Shown: positions 35,756 through 47,244 of the stretch, piece after piece
How positions within the stretch are numbered: position 1 is the stretch's first letter
How the letters are laid out: each line of letters begins with the position of its first letter
Position numbers and translations under genes: made by a program
Notes under the pieces: generated by a model
Told to the model about the DNA's origin: nothing
Database searches by the model: none
The model's input: the letters and a program-made list of their open reading frames with translations, nothing else
Assembly: GCA_024516035.1 (NCBI GenBank)
Contig: CM044960.1
Location: 13,290,818 to 13,354,817 of the forward strand
Direction of reading: 5' to 3'
From: Bactericera cockerelli
Taxonomy: Eukaryota; Arthropoda; Insecta; Hemiptera; Triozidae
Length of the DNA: 64,000 nucleotides

Positions 35756-36319
35756 CCTAATCTCACTCCCTCGTCAATGACACCTACCTGGTCTGCCCGT
35801 GTGCCAGAGCTAATATTATTCTCCGCCTCGAGAGGAGAGCGGAGTCAGCCTTGGCGGGACGCGACACGAGGCGGATTTCATCGGTTGTCAACAGTCAACC
35901 GGCGGAATAGAGTCAGTCACAACAGAGTTGGTTGTGTGCATACTGAGCAAAGCTAGTAAGTAGATAATAAATTCTTAGGTGTCACGATGTTCGGTGCAGT
36001 CCTGTGAATGAGACAGACTTGCACTCTTGATGTAATAAATCTTCATTCCCCTTTCTAGGAGTACAGGGGTGATTCGACAATGTCTTGCCGGGCCAGAAGA
36101 CCTTGGAGCGAGAATCTCTTGTCTATACGTATACCTATAGTAATATTATCCCGTTCTCTTCTTGGGCGATGCGCATTGAGTCCTGAAGCCTCTCCTGCGT
36201 GTGACAGTCAGTGGACCCACGAACGTGTCACGTGTGAAGAAGGAACGGAATTACCAAGGAGCTACTAGAGGTGTTGTGCTTCCTCCGCAACTCTCGAGGA
36301 GTTAGTTTTGTGCAAATTA

Positions 36320-36508
36320 GGTGGGCCGGTCCCGGAGGTACTGCAATACCGGGTCAACCCGCGACAGAGGTGGAGCAAGCCCCTAGCACTCCGTCAATTT
36401 CCAAAAATCAGTTTAATATACTGGCACCTCGATGAGGCGCGTATCAGATATTAAGCTGATAAGAACAGATACTACACTTTGATCTTAGCCAAAAGGCCGA
36501 GAAGCGAT
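36320..36508 (-). ncRNA. U2: U2 snRNA, copy 8
   Basis: Consensus sequence. Confidence 0.98.
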
Positions 36509-38103
36509 AACGGGCGACGGCCCAGGGAGGACGGTTTACACTGAGTGTTGATTATGTAAAAGTGAGAAGTTGAGTCATCATGATGACGTCATTCGACCAT
36601 CTCAACCGTTTTTGCTGCGCTGGGCCGAGTTTCGGTGCCAACATCGTAGGTAACATAGAGTTGTTGACCTTTTCCATAGTCTTACTCGTCTCCTATCTCA
36701 AAAGTCTCAAAACCCAATATCCCTTTGATCATTAATTTGCTTCCACACAGAAATACATCTCACATTGAATCGATCCCCCACTCCGACCAAGAAATTCTCA
36801 TCAAATAATTTAGAAATGCTGCTGCCCTAACGGAACAACGCCTTGAGTTCCTTAGTTGGGGCTAGGAAAAGAACTTGTACGACAATGTCTAGCTGGAGAA
36901 GAAAGACAGTCATGTAGATCTTCCATAGATATCTGGAGAAAAGTAGGTACAATGTACATGCATGCAGATCAAGTACATGTAGACCTGGAGAAAACATGTA
37001 TCTACTACATACTCGTACATAGTATACGTACAAAATTGAATATGATAACTTTATTGAACAATGAAAAATGTTTTCAACTATTTATAAAATATAACAAAAA
37101 AAATACCTTCCAAGTCTGAGGAACGAGGAGGCACTGTGCTCATCACAGCTGCTGCATTTCCTCTCTGCATACACAGAGAAATCCTCTGTTTCAAAAAGGA
37201 GGCTGACCTTTTCTCTCCTGATGACTCATACAGTCTTATGCCAACATCCTTTACGAATTCTTTGGCTTCTTGACACCAAGGCCCCATTGTTTCGAAATGC
37301 GAGTGGCACAAAGAAATAATCCCGAGAAATGCACTGGTATTTGGATTTTTTCTTCTCAAAAAATTATGTTCAAATACTAAGTAATAAATCGTATTGTCTT
37401 TTTCAACGTACCCACCTAGTTGTTTTATGCCAAAAATGTTCCTAGTAATGAATGCATCCCTAAATCTGTGCCGTCATTGAAATGACTTTGTCTTCACACC
37501 TGCTGGTATTCTACACTTGAGAACGTTCCGGACGGCTGTGTATTTTTTTCACACGAATATAAAAATATAATGCCCGGTAGACGGGTGTATATTGACGGGT
37601 CTAGCCCTATTTACATTTTCAAATAATGTAACAGATAAAATTGATGCTGAAGTACAAATATGACAAAATATTGAAATATAAAAAATACAATGAAATACTT
37701 CGGTAGAGAAAAAGATAATCACAGAAACGACAATTCCAGAATAAGATAATTACAAATTTAAAAACTGGTTATTGGCTTCACGCATCATCCTGTTCAGAGG
37801 TAGATGGTAAGAATGATTAGTAACACACTGGTCAACTCTAAAGGTCTCTGGCTGTCTCAACCGTCGATGACAGTCAAATGTGATCATTTTCGCCCAGCTA
37901 ATACGCGTAACCTTTTGAGACTATAGGTGATTGTTTTTTTCTAACCTGAAATCGAGAACCTGTTTGAGACGAACACCCCCACGGAGCAATAAGAAAAAGA
38001 ATGACTGGTTCGCGTACGTTCCGCACGTAGAAATTATTCAAACTTCTCACTTTTATGCATCGCTCGGTGCGTACATGTGTCTCGGACGAGGCCGGCCCTC
38101 CTC

Positions 38104-38310
38104 AAGATCATACTTCACAGGATCATTTCTGTAGTATATCTTCAGGTTGACAAACTTTTACAGTTTCCAACCCCTCAGTCACGATGATGAGACTCTCTCG
38201 TTCACCTGAGCGTGAGGCTGTGCGATCCGATCTTGTTCAAGATCAGGTCGCACCTCGATGATCGCGCCCTGACTCTCGAGTTGGGCGGGTGAACGAGGTG
38301 TCTGAGTGAC
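38104..38310 (+). ncRNA. U3: U3 snoRNA, copy 9
   Basis: Consensus sequence with PSE and all boxes intact. Confidence 0.95.
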
Positions 38311-38958
38311 ACCACCCCTTATCAATCTCTTATGAATGACCATGCTGCGAGTTGTGTGCATCGTGCACGAAGGCTTTTGACTGCGCGGTGCCCCGAGTGA
38401 GGGGACACTAGAGCCAAACAAGCCCCGTGTCTTGTCCTGTCCTGTCCATCATTTCAAAATATTATGGCGAAAAAATTACAATGTATTTGCACACAGGTTG
38501 ACTGTTGGAGAGGTGTCGTGCAGTCGGACCAAACACCTGCACACCAGGACGGAAGCCAAACCACATTGGATTCTAGATCGGCGTTCCAATCTGAGTGTCC
38601 AGTTGGCTTCCGTTCAAATCTCGAAGCGAGCTGCTACACTAGATACAGACATTTTGTTGATCCTCCTCCATCACAATTCAATAGAATTACGCAGTGGGGA
38701 TTATGTTTGTGTGCGTTCCCGGTCACCCTTCTAATCAACCACAGTGTTTGAACCGAAAATGAGATTGATGAATCATCAGGATGGTGCGTGATTCGTTCGA
38801 ACCGATTGCACGAAGGAGGTGCCTCCATTGTTCGCTCTCTCTCTTGCCATTGGACGATGCATATTGCATAACCATGCAGGACGCGCCGTTACGTAACAAC
38901 TTCTCACTTTCCTTCACTCGCACTTCTCGATGTGCACCATTGTGAGATTGCCATCGGC

Positions 38959-39121
38959 ATACTTACCTGGCGTGGAGGCTACCTTGATCAAGAAGGAGGT
39001 TCCTCCAGGGTGAGGCCCTTCCATTGCACTTCGGTTGGGTTGACCCCTGCGAGTATTCCAAATGTGAATACCTCGGGCGCGTAATTTTTGGTAGCGGGGA
39101 TTGCGTACGCGCACATCCCTA
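38959..39121 (+). ncRNA. U1: U1 snRNA, copy 9
   Basis: Consensus sequence. Confidence 0.98.
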
Positions 39122-39685
39122 CCTAATCTCACTCCCTCGTCAATGACACCTACCTGGTCTGCCCGTGTGCCAGAGCTAATATTATTCTCCGCCTCGAGAG
39201 GAGAGCGGAGTCAGCCTTGGCGGGACGCGACACGAGGCGGATTTCATCGGTTGTCAACAGTCAACCGGCGGAATAGAGTCAGTCACAACAGAGTTGGTTG
39301 TGTGCATACTGAGCAAAGCTAGTAAGTAGATAATAAATTCTTAGGTGTCACGATGTTCGGTGCAGTCCTGTGAATGAGACAGACTTGCACTCTTGATGTA
39401 ATAAATCTTCATTCCCCTTTCTAGGAGTACAGGGGTGATTCGACAATGTCTTGCCGGGCCAGAAGACCTTGGAGCGAGAATCTCTTGTCTATACGTATAC
39501 CTATAGTAATATTATCCCGTTCTCTTCTTGGGCGATGCGCATTGAGTCCTGAAGCCTCTCCTGCGTGTGACAGTCAGTGGACCCACGAACGTGTCACGTG
39601 TGAAGAAGGAACGGAATTACCAAGGAGCTACTAGAGGTGTTGTGCTTCCTCCGCAACTCTCGAGGAGTTAGTTTTGTGCAAATTA

Positions 39686-39874
39686 GGTGGGCCGGTCCCG
39701 GAGGTACTGCAATACCGGGTCAACCCGCGACAGAGGTGGAGCAAGCCCCTAGCACTCCGTCAATTTCCAAAAATCAGTTTAATATACTGGCACCTCGATG
39801 AGGCGCGTATCAGATATTAAGCTGATAAGAACAGATACTACACTTTGATCTTAGCCAAAAGGCCGAGAAGCGAT
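39686..39874 (-). ncRNA. U2: U2 snRNA, copy 9
   Basis: Consensus sequence. Confidence 0.98.
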
Positions 39875-41470
39875 AACGGGCGACGGCCCAGGGAGGACGG
39901 TTTACACTGAGTGTTGATTATGTAAAAGTGAGAAGTTGAGTCATCATGATGACGTCATTCGACCATCTCAACCGTTTTTGCTGCGCTGGGCCGAGTTTCG
40001 GTGCCAACATCGTAGGTAACATAGAGTTGTTGACCTTTTCCATAGTCTTACTCGTCTCCTATCTCAAAAGTCTCAAAACCCAATATCCCTTTGATCATTA
40101 ATTTGCTTCCACACAGAAATACATCTCACATTGAATCGATCCCCCACTCCGACCAAGAAATTCTCATCAAATAATTTAGAAATGCTGCTGCCCTAACGGA
40201 ACAACGCCTTGAGTTCCTTAGTTGGGGCTAGGAAAAGAACTTGTACGACAATGTCTAGCTGGAGAAGAAAGACAGTCATGTAGATCTTCCATAGATATCT
40301 GGAGAAAAGTAGGTACAATGTACATGCATGCAGATCAAGTACATGTAGACCTGGAGAAAACATGTATCTACTACATACTCGTACATAGTATACGTACAAA
40401 ATTGAATATGATAACTTTATTGAACAATGAAAAATGTTTTCAACTATTTATAAAATATAACAAAAAAAATACCTTCCAAGTCTGAGGAACGAGGAGGCAC
40501 TGTGCTCATCACAGCTGCTGCATTTCCTCTCTGCATACACAGAGAAATCCTCTGTTTCAAAAAGGAGGCTGACCTTTTCTCTCCTGATGACTCATACAGT
40601 CTTATGCCAACATCCTTTACGAATTCTTTGGCTTCTTGACACCAAGGCCCCATTGTTTCGAAATGCGAGTGGCACAAAGAAATAATCCCGAGAAATGCAC
40701 TGGTATTTGGATTTTTTCTTCTCAAAAAATTATGTTCAAATACTAAGTAATAAATCGTATTGTCTTTTTCAACGTACCCACCTAGTTGTTTTATGCCAAA
40801 AATGTTCCTAGTAATGAATGCATCCCTAAATCTGTGCCGTCATTGAAATGACTTTGTCTTCACACCTGCTGGTATTCTACACTTGAGAACGTTCCGGACG
40901 GCTGTGTATTTTTTTCACACGATATAATAAAATATAATGCCCGGTAGACGGGTGTATATTGACGGGTCTAGCCCTATTTACATTTTCAAATAATGTAACA
41001 GATAAAATTGATGCTGAAGTACAAATATGACAAAATATTGAAATATAAAAAATACAATGAAATACTTCGGTAGAGAAAAAGATAATCACAGAAACGACAA
41101 TTCCAGAATAAGATAATTACAAATTTAAAAACTGGTTATTGGCTTCACGCATCATCCTGTTCAGAGGTAGATGGTAAGAATGATTAGTAACACACTGGTC
41201 AACTCTAAAGGTCTCTGGCTGTCTCAACCGTCGATGACAGTCAAATGTGATCATTTTCGCCCAGCTAATACGCGTAACCTTTTGAGACTATAGGTGATTG
41301 TTTTTTTCTAACCTGAAATCGAGAACCTGTTTGAGACGAACACCCCCACGGAGCAATAAGAAAAAGAATGACTGGTTCGCGTACGTTCCGCACGTAGAAA
41401 TTATTCAAACTTCTCACTTTTATGCATCGCTCGGTGCGTACATGTGTCTCGGACGAGGCCGGCCCTCCTC

Positions 41471-41677
41471 AAGATCATACTTCACAGGATCATTTCTGTA
41501 GTATATCTTCAGGTTGACAAACTTTTACAGTTTCCAACCCCTCAGTCACGATGATGAGACTCTCTCGTTCACCTGAGCGTGAGGCTGTGCGATCCGATCT
41601 TGTTCAAGATCAGGTCGCACCTCGATGATCGCGCCCTGACTCTCGAGTTGGGCGGGTGAACGAGGTGTCTGAGTGAC
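41471..41677 (+). ncRNA. U3: U3 snoRNA, copy 10
   Basis: Consensus sequence with PSE and all boxes intact. Confidence 0.95.
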
Positions 41678-42325
41678 ACCACCCCTTATCAATCTCTTAT
41701 GAATGACCATGCTGCGAGTTGTGTGCATCGTGCACGAAGGCTTTTGACTGCGCGGTGCCCCGAGTGAGGGGACACTAGAGCCAAACAAGCCCCGTGTCTT
41801 GTCCTGTCCTGTCCATCATTTCAAAATATTATGGCGAAAAAATTACAATGTATTTGCACACAGGTTGACTGTTGGAGAGGTGTCGTGCAGTCGGACCAAA
41901 CACCTGCACACCAGGACGGAAGCCAAACCACATTGGATTCTAGATCGGCGTTCCAATCTGAGTGTCCAGTTGGCTTCCGTTCAAATCTCGAAGCGAGCTG
42001 CTACACTAGATACAGACATTTTGTTGATCCTCCTCCATCACAATTCAATAGAATTACGCAGTGGGGATTATGTTTGTGTGCGTTCCCGGTCACCCTTCTA
42101 ATCAACCACAGTGTTTGAACCGAAAATGAGATTGATGAATCATCAGGATGGTGCGTGATTCGTTCGAACCGATTGCACGAAGGAGGTGCCTCCATTGTTC
42201 GCTCTCTCTCTTGCCATTGGACGATGCATATTGCATAACCATGCAGGACGCGCCGTTACGTAACAACTTCTCACTTTCCTTCACTCGCACTTCTCGATGT
42301 GCACCATTGTGAGATTGCCATCGGC

Positions 42326-42488
42326 ATACTTACCTGGCGTGGAGGCTACCTTGATCAAGAAGGAGGTTCCTCCAGGGTGAGGCCCTTCCATTGCACTTCG
42401 GTTGGGTTGACCCCTGCGAGTATTCCAAATGTGAATACCTCGGGCGCGTAATTTTTGGTAGCGGGGATTGCGTACGCGCACATCCCTA
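42326..42488 (+). ncRNA. U1: U1 snRNA, copy 10
   Basis: Consensus sequence. Confidence 0.98.
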
Positions 42489-43052
42489 CCTAATCTCACT
42501 CCCTCGTCAATGACACCTACCTGGTCTGCCCGTGTGCCAGAGCTAATATTATTCTCCGCCTCGAGAGGAGAGCGGAGTCAGCCTTGGCGGGACGCGACAC
42601 GAGGCGGATTTCATCGGTTGTCAACAGTCAACCGGCGGAATAGAGTCAGTCACAACAGAGTTGGTTGTGTGCATACTGAGCAAAGCTAGTAAGTAGATAA
42701 TAAATTCTTAGGTGTCACGATGTTCGGTGCAGTCCTGTGAATGAGACAGACTTGCACTCTTGATGTAATAAATCTTCATTCCCCTTTCTAGGAGTACAGG
42801 GGTGATTCGACAATGTCTTGCCGGGCCAGAAGACCTTGGAGCGAGAATCTCTTGTCTATACGTATACCTATAGTAATATTATCCCGTTCTCTTCTTGGGC
42901 GATGCGCATTGAGTCCTGAAGCCTCTCCTGCGTGTGACAGTCAGTGGACCCACGAACGTGTCACGTGTGAAGAAGGAACGGAATTACCAAGGAGCTACTA
43001 GAGGTGTTGTGCTTCCTCCGCAACTCTCGAGGAGTTAGTTTTGTGCAAATTA

Positions 43053-43241
43053 GGTGGGCCGGTCCCGGAGGTACTGCAATACCGGGTCAACCCGCGACAG
43101 AGGTGGAGCAAGCCCCTAGCACTCCGTCAATTTCCAAAAATCAGTTTAATATACTGGCACCTCGATGAGGCGCGTATCAGATATTAAGCTGATAAGAACA
43201 GATACTACACTTTGATCTTAGCCAAAAGGCCGAGAAGCGAT
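43053..43241 (-). ncRNA. U2: U2 snRNA, copy 10
   Basis: Consensus sequence. Full promoter present, with the array edge 0.8 kb away. Confidence 0.98.
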
Positions 43242-44071
43242 AACGGGCGACGGCCCAGGGAGGACGGTTTACACTGAGTGTTGATTATGTAAAAGTGAGA
43301 AGTTGAGTCATCATGATGACGTCATTCGACCATCTCAACCGTTTTTGCTGCGCTGGGCCGAGTTTCGGTGCCAACATCGTAGGTAACATAGAGTTGTTGA
43401 CCTTTTCCATAGTCTTACTCGTCTCCTATCTCAAAAGTCTCAAAACCCAATATCCCTTTGATCATTAATTTGCTTCCACACAGAAATACATCTCACATTG
43501 AATCGATCCCCCACTCCGACCAAGAAATTCTCATCAAATAATTTAGAAATGCTGCTGCCCTAACGGAACAACGCCTTGAGTTCCTTAGTTGGGGCTAGGA
43601 AAAGAACTTGTACGACAATGTCTAGCTGGAGAAGAAAGACAGTCATGTAGATCTTCCATAGATATCTGGAGAAAAGTAGGTACAATGTACATGCATGCAG
43701 ATCAAGTACATGTAGACCTGGAGAAAACATGTATCTACTACATACTCGTACATAGTATACGTACAAAATTGAATATGATAACTTTATTGAACAATGAAAA
43801 ATGTTTTCAACTATTTATAAAATATAACAAAAAAAATACCTTCCAAGTCTGAGGAACGAGGAGGCACTGTGCTCATCACAGCTGCTGCATTTCCTCTCTG
43901 CATACACAGAGAAATCCTCTGTTTCAAAAAGGAGGCTGACCTTTTCTCTCCTGATGACTCATACAGTCTTATGCCAACATCCTTTACGAATTCTTTGGCT
44001 TCTTGACACCAAGGCCCCATTGTTTCGAAATGCGAGTGGCACAAAGAAATAATCCCGAGAAATGGACCGGT

Positions 44072-44180
44072 ATTTTTTTTTTTTTTTTTTTTTAATAATG
44101 TAATTATGTAAATTTATTTTAGTTTTTCATTACAATTTTTGTGGCTCTCTCCCTAAGGAATTCTTCTAAGTATTTATTTA
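44072..44180 (-). other. Poly(A)-tailed retroposed 3' end at the array border
   Basis: A run of about 22 T (44072-44093) is a poly(A) tail on the minus strand. About 20 bp upstream of the tail on that strand is aaaataaattta, containing the AATAAA polyadenylation signal. This looks like the 3' end of a processed transcript or LINE inserted at the array edge. The body to the right is not recognisable. Confidence 0.45.
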
Positions 44181-44186
44181 TAAATA

Positions 44187-44245
44187 TTTGCTGCGCTGGG
44201 CCGATTTTCGGTGCCAACATGATAGGACATATAGAATTGTTTAAC
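44187..44245 (+). repeat. Diverged remnant of the array's U2 upstream region
   Basis: tgctgcgctgggccg followed by ttttcggtgccaacat matches the segment about 100-160 bp upstream of U2 in every unit (for example 5240-5298). There are several substitutions, and the match continues weakly through atagaattgtt. It is an older, orphaned copy outside the present array. Confidence 0.75.
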
Positions 44246-44341
44246 TGAATTATGCTATATTCTAACAGAATAACGCCAGGGAATATCTAATCTTCTCACG
44301 TTTACACATGGGCACTGTTTCGTGCAAACCTAAAAATATAT

Positions 44342-44343
<2 letters not shown>

Positions 44344-44373
<30 letters not shown>
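44344..44373 (+). repeat. (TCA)n microsatellite
   Basis: About ten perfect tca repeats. Codon-like strings of aspartate on the minus strand come only from this repeat. Confidence 0.9.
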
Positions 44374-44726
44374 ATAGATGATTCTAGTAATTTTTGGAAC
44401 TTGGCTGCCATGATGTCACTTGTCGAGATCTCGGGAAATGGGAAAGTACTTGAAATTCTTCTGTTTGATTCCAAGAACTTCCAAACGGATTAAATTTGTG
44501 TGTGTGAATTGTTTAAACTTCAGAACTTCAACTCGGATTGAGCTAACATTTCGCATGGGTACTATCGACAGTCTAACTTAGGTTGTGCGCAATTACAAAT
44601 TATAACAACTTCAAATTACAAATTGAAGTTGGTTAAACAAGCAAACGAATATTTTCAACAAATGAAACAACAAAAAGAAGAAAATATGACCCAATTGACC
44701 CATAGTAGGAAAGGAGTTATTCATGA

Positions 44727-44960
44727 TGTATTTATAACGGAGTAAAAGTTAGTCTTGTACCGTTTGTACTATCATGGGATGGTTTAGTCACCAACTATTT
44801 CAAGAAACACATGAGTACCTTGAATAATAATAAATTAGTACAAGCATACATGCAGAATGTGGTTTGGAAGAGAACATTAGAAAGCATTATGATACATTAC
44901 AAGAACCAGAATGAAGATATTGATTAGGAGACTGTAGAGGATCTGCTAGCATTGTTTTAA
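44727..44960 (+). pseudogene. Decayed coding remnant, probably retroelement-derived
   Basis: One frame reads YNGVKVSLVPFVLSWDGLVT, then on through YFKKH and VVWKRTLESI to a stop at 44958-44960, with a single in-frame stop (tag) inside. The hydrophobic/charged pattern is protein-like, but I cannot name the family. I have an impression of similarity to tails of arthropod retroelement proteins, which I cannot verify. No start or splice sites are evident. Confidence 0.4.
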
Positions 44961-45250
44961 AATGTTGTTAATAATAAATATAAAAATTGAGTTCTGTTTT
45001 TAGCTGTTACCATGACAATAACAACAGTATAGTAACAATCTCCGCTTTAACGTCGTTGATTAGCGTAAGAAATGTTTTTACCATATCTTATATTATAAAA
45101 TGATTCGTCTTTGTGTGTGTGTCCACTGTGTCCTTCTTAAAACGAGAACCACAAGTCGAACTGAGCTGAATTTTTGCATGGTTACCAATGACCGATGACA
45201 GGCTCATTTCGGTTATGCGCTATCCAAAAAGTCCATTTTTCAAAAGTTCA

Positions 45251-45524
45251 TTTTTTTTTTTTTTTTTTTTTTTTAAGTGGGGTTTAACGTCGCTTTCAAC
45301 TGCCATGGTCATATCACGACGGGGGTTTTACCCTCCATTCGCAGGAAACTCACAAACCTGCTACTCACATTGACCTCACCCAGCCTGAGTGGGGCCGGGA
45401 AAAGCCAGCGTCACGAGAATTAGAATTTGAATGGTGACCCATCCAAGTCTTAACCTCGCTGGATGTCGCTTAACTTCGGTGTTCTGAAGGGAACCGGTAT
45501 ATTCAACATGCCATCGACGCTGGC
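45251..45524 (-). mobile_element. 5S rRNA-derived SINE with poly(A) tail
   Basis: On the minus strand, a 5S rRNA-like head is followed by about 130 bp of body and a 24-nt A tail (T run 45251-45274). The six bases agttca occur on both sides (45245-45250 and 45526-45531), a probable short target duplication. A second, truncated copy of the same 3' body lies at 59128-59165. 5S-headed SINEs (the SINE3 class) are transcribed by RNA polymerase III from the internal 5S promoter and moved by a partner LINE. The partner here is unknown. Confidence 0.82.
45404..45524 (-). ncRNA. 5S rRNA-like head of the SINE (not a true 5S gene)
   Basis: The 121 nt run from gccagcgtcgatggcatg to gacgctggc and follow 5S rRNA order. 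They include an A box (aagttaagcgacatcc), an intermediate element (ggttaagacttgg) and a C box (ggatgggtcaccat). Many positions differ from a functional 5S rRNA, and it runs into SINE body without a T-run terminator. Confidence 0.8.
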
Positions 45525-46050
45525 TAGTTCAGTTTTTAAATGAGCTTATTCATATTATGGCATATCTCGTGCATATTTTTGCGAAGAACAAGTCTGATTG
45601 AGCTGAAATTTAGTATGGTTCTTGACAGTGTATAAGAGCTAATAAAATATTAAGTTATTTGAAAATGTCCATTTTTTAAATCTCAAATCTGGATGTCTCA
45701 ACAAAATACTCGTAGATCTAGGTAATGAATGTTTATTCAAACTTTTTTTATTATCAAGCCGCTCAAGCTATTGTTCAAAAATATTTGAGACCAACATTTT
45801 TTTTTACAAATGGGTTACCTTCTGTTTCTGAAGAAGGTACCTAGAAATGATTAGGTAGGTAAACAAAAGGCTTTGTTGTGAAATTCTTTTTTTGTCTCAC
45901 TTTCTACAGGACAATGATTATTTTTCATTTGCAAACAGATGACCTTTTCTTATTTTTGAAACTATGTAATCTTTTGTTTATTTTCTCATGATCTAGCTAT
46001 TTATGCAATGCTTTATTGTAATTGGTAAAAATCTGGTGTGGAATCACACG
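45525..46050. other. AT-rich spacer
   Basis: It contains the third copy of the dispersed repeat block and otherwise simple AT-rich sequence. No gene is seen. Confidence 0.6.
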
Positions 46051-46882
46051 ACTTTCCTTATCCCCCGAAAAAAAGCCACTGGTGACTCAACGGTAAGAGA
46101 TAGCAAAAAAATAATTAATTTAAATTCGTAATCAGCACCTCAAATTCATTGGATTTGATATGTCACAACCCCCATCTAGGATGAATACTAAAAAAGTTAA
46201 GGAGTCACTGTGGCAGAGCGAGTTAGCGCGCTAGGCATTGCAACACAATGGTGACCTGAGTTTCGATTCCCAGCGGGGAGGATTTTTTCTGCTCTGTACT
46301 TGGATGTTCGGGGTCCACTCATTACCTCGTGAGGAAAAATGAGTAGCTGCTTTAATGTGAAGCGCGACAGTGGCAGAATCTTAGGCAAAAAATAATACAA
46401 ATATTGTCAATTAAAATGGTAAAGTCCTATGATTCTGCGCTACCCACTAAAATTGTGACATAATAACACAAAGAAAAAGCATTATTATTATTATTACTAA
46501 AAAAGTTAGTCAAAGTGGGTCCCCACCAAAATACCGGTAAATTGAGGCTGAGGTCTAAAAAGTTCAAGATATCAAAAAAAATGATAAGAATAGAACCCTT
46601 TTTTTTATTGTAAGAGCAAGTTGTTTTTATAAATTTTTCGTATCTTTTATCGTCCAAACTGGCACCGATTTTTTTCAAAAGTTTCGTGCTGCGTCCTCTG
46701 TATATTTATGACCTCTGTACCGAATTTCAAGTCTCTAGCTCATGCTGTTCTTAAGATATTCTGTATGGCTGAAACTTTGGATCTAGGATCTGGGGACCCT
46801 AAAACGTATTTTGGCACTGAAAACTAACTATCAATTTTTTTTGGGTGATCCATTACTTTCCTTTCTATAGGATAAGGAAAGT
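46051..46882. mobile_element. Terminal-inverted-repeat element carrying a nested SINE
   Basis: actttccttatcc at 46051-46063 is the exact reverse complement of ggataaggaaagt at 46870-46882. The right end also forms a local hairpin (tactttcctt and aaggaaagta, 46854-46883). The 832-bp interior has no transposase, so it would be a non-autonomous element. No target duplication is clear, so the boundaries are tentative. Confidence 0.45.
46200..46494 (+). mobile_element. tRNA-derived SINE with perfect 14-bp target duplication
   Basis: The head has an A-box-like segment (tggcagagcgagttagcgcg, from 46211) and a B box (gagtttcgattcc, 46258-46270). The 295-bp body ends in (att)n. The 14-bp tactaaaaaagtta flanks it on both sides (46186-46199 and 46495-46508), which fixes the ends exactly. 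It is inserted within the inverted-repeat element. Confidence 0.9.
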
Positions 46883-47160
46883 AAAAAAAGATAGGTATCA
46901 TGGGACATGTAATCATCACGTTCACGGGACTAACAAATAAAGTATTCATGCGATTTCCCCCGTAATATTACAATATCTTATTTGTCACGTTAACATTTCA
47001 ACTAGCGCAGTTGATGTTTTCCGATTGAACTATACTGTGGACAGTTAAAAATACATATGTATGTACAATTCGGTCATGCCTCAATAAATCATTTTCTACC
47101 ACTTAACCCTCAGAGTCTTAATATGTGGTCACAAACTCAAATTAAATGAGGAATTCATGC

Positions 47161-47244
47161 ACCAGGTGGGATTCGAACCAACAGTTCCCTACGCTACCTG
47201 GATTACCAGGCTAGTGCGTTAACCACTTGACTACCAGTGCACGG
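47161..47244 (-). mobile_element. tRNA-derived SINE head
   Basis: Minus-strand sequence has a tRNA-like A-box region (actggtagtcaagtgg) and the B box ggttcgaatccc (47168-47179 on the plus strand). It does not fold as a functional tRNA with a matching acceptor stem, and the body beyond it blends into AT-rich DNA. A SINE relic is the simplest reading. Confidence 0.65.

Larger units (their letters stand above)
34738..38103 (+). repeat. Array unit 8, complete (3,366 bp)
   Basis: Private changes are a U1 substitution at 35641 and a one-base-shorter AT run near 37554 (acgaatataaaaat instead of acgatataataaaat). Confidence 0.96.
38104..41470 (+). repeat. Array unit 9, complete (3,367 bp)
   Basis: Matches the consensus unit throughout. 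No private change noticed. Confidence 0.96.
2176..44074. repeat. Tandem array of a 3.37-kb U3-U1-U2 RNA gene unit
   Basis: U1 starts recur at 4222, 10810, 18759, 22126, 25493, 28860, 32227, 35593, 38959 and 42326. The regular spacing is 3,366-3,367 bp wherever no retrotransposon intervenes. Each unit holds U3 (+, 207 nt), a 646-648 bp spacer, U1 (+, 163 nt), a 564 bp spacer, U2 (-, 189 nt) and about 1.6 kb of spacer. Copies differ by only a handful of bases. The left edge is damaged by deletion and retrotransposons. The right edge stops abruptly at a poly(T) run. Confidence 0.97.
41471..44074 (+). repeat. Right-edge array unit, truncated
   Basis: It carries U3, U1 and U2 copy 10 and the U2 promoter, then stops within the decayed coding remnant. 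At 44064-44074 it reads aatggaccggtattt instead of aatgcactggtattt and then breaks into a T run. The last bases before the break are already divergent. Confidence 0.95.
44531..45622 (+). repeat. Three diverged copies of a dispersed repeat
   Basis: A block resembling gattgagctgaaatt followed by gcatggtta occurs at 44531-44562, 45153-45185 and 45590-45622. A tgtgtgtg stretch lies upstream of the first two. The blocks are parts of an interspersed repeat of unknown class. The intervening DNA holds a decayed coding remnant and a SINE. Confidence 0.5.

Noticed and set aside
2176..44074. CRISPR-like regular repeat array
   Set aside because: The period is 3.37 kb with RNA genes inside. There are no short repeats with unique spacers.
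45404..45524. Functional 5S rRNA gene
   Set aside because: Many substitutions at conserved positions, no T-run terminator, and direct continuation into a poly(A)-tailed SINE body.
46211..46275. tRNA gene calls at 46.2, 47.2, 50.0 and 58.3 kb
   Set aside because: A and B boxes are present, but there is no complete cloverleaf with a paired acceptor stem. Bodies and tails show SINEs.
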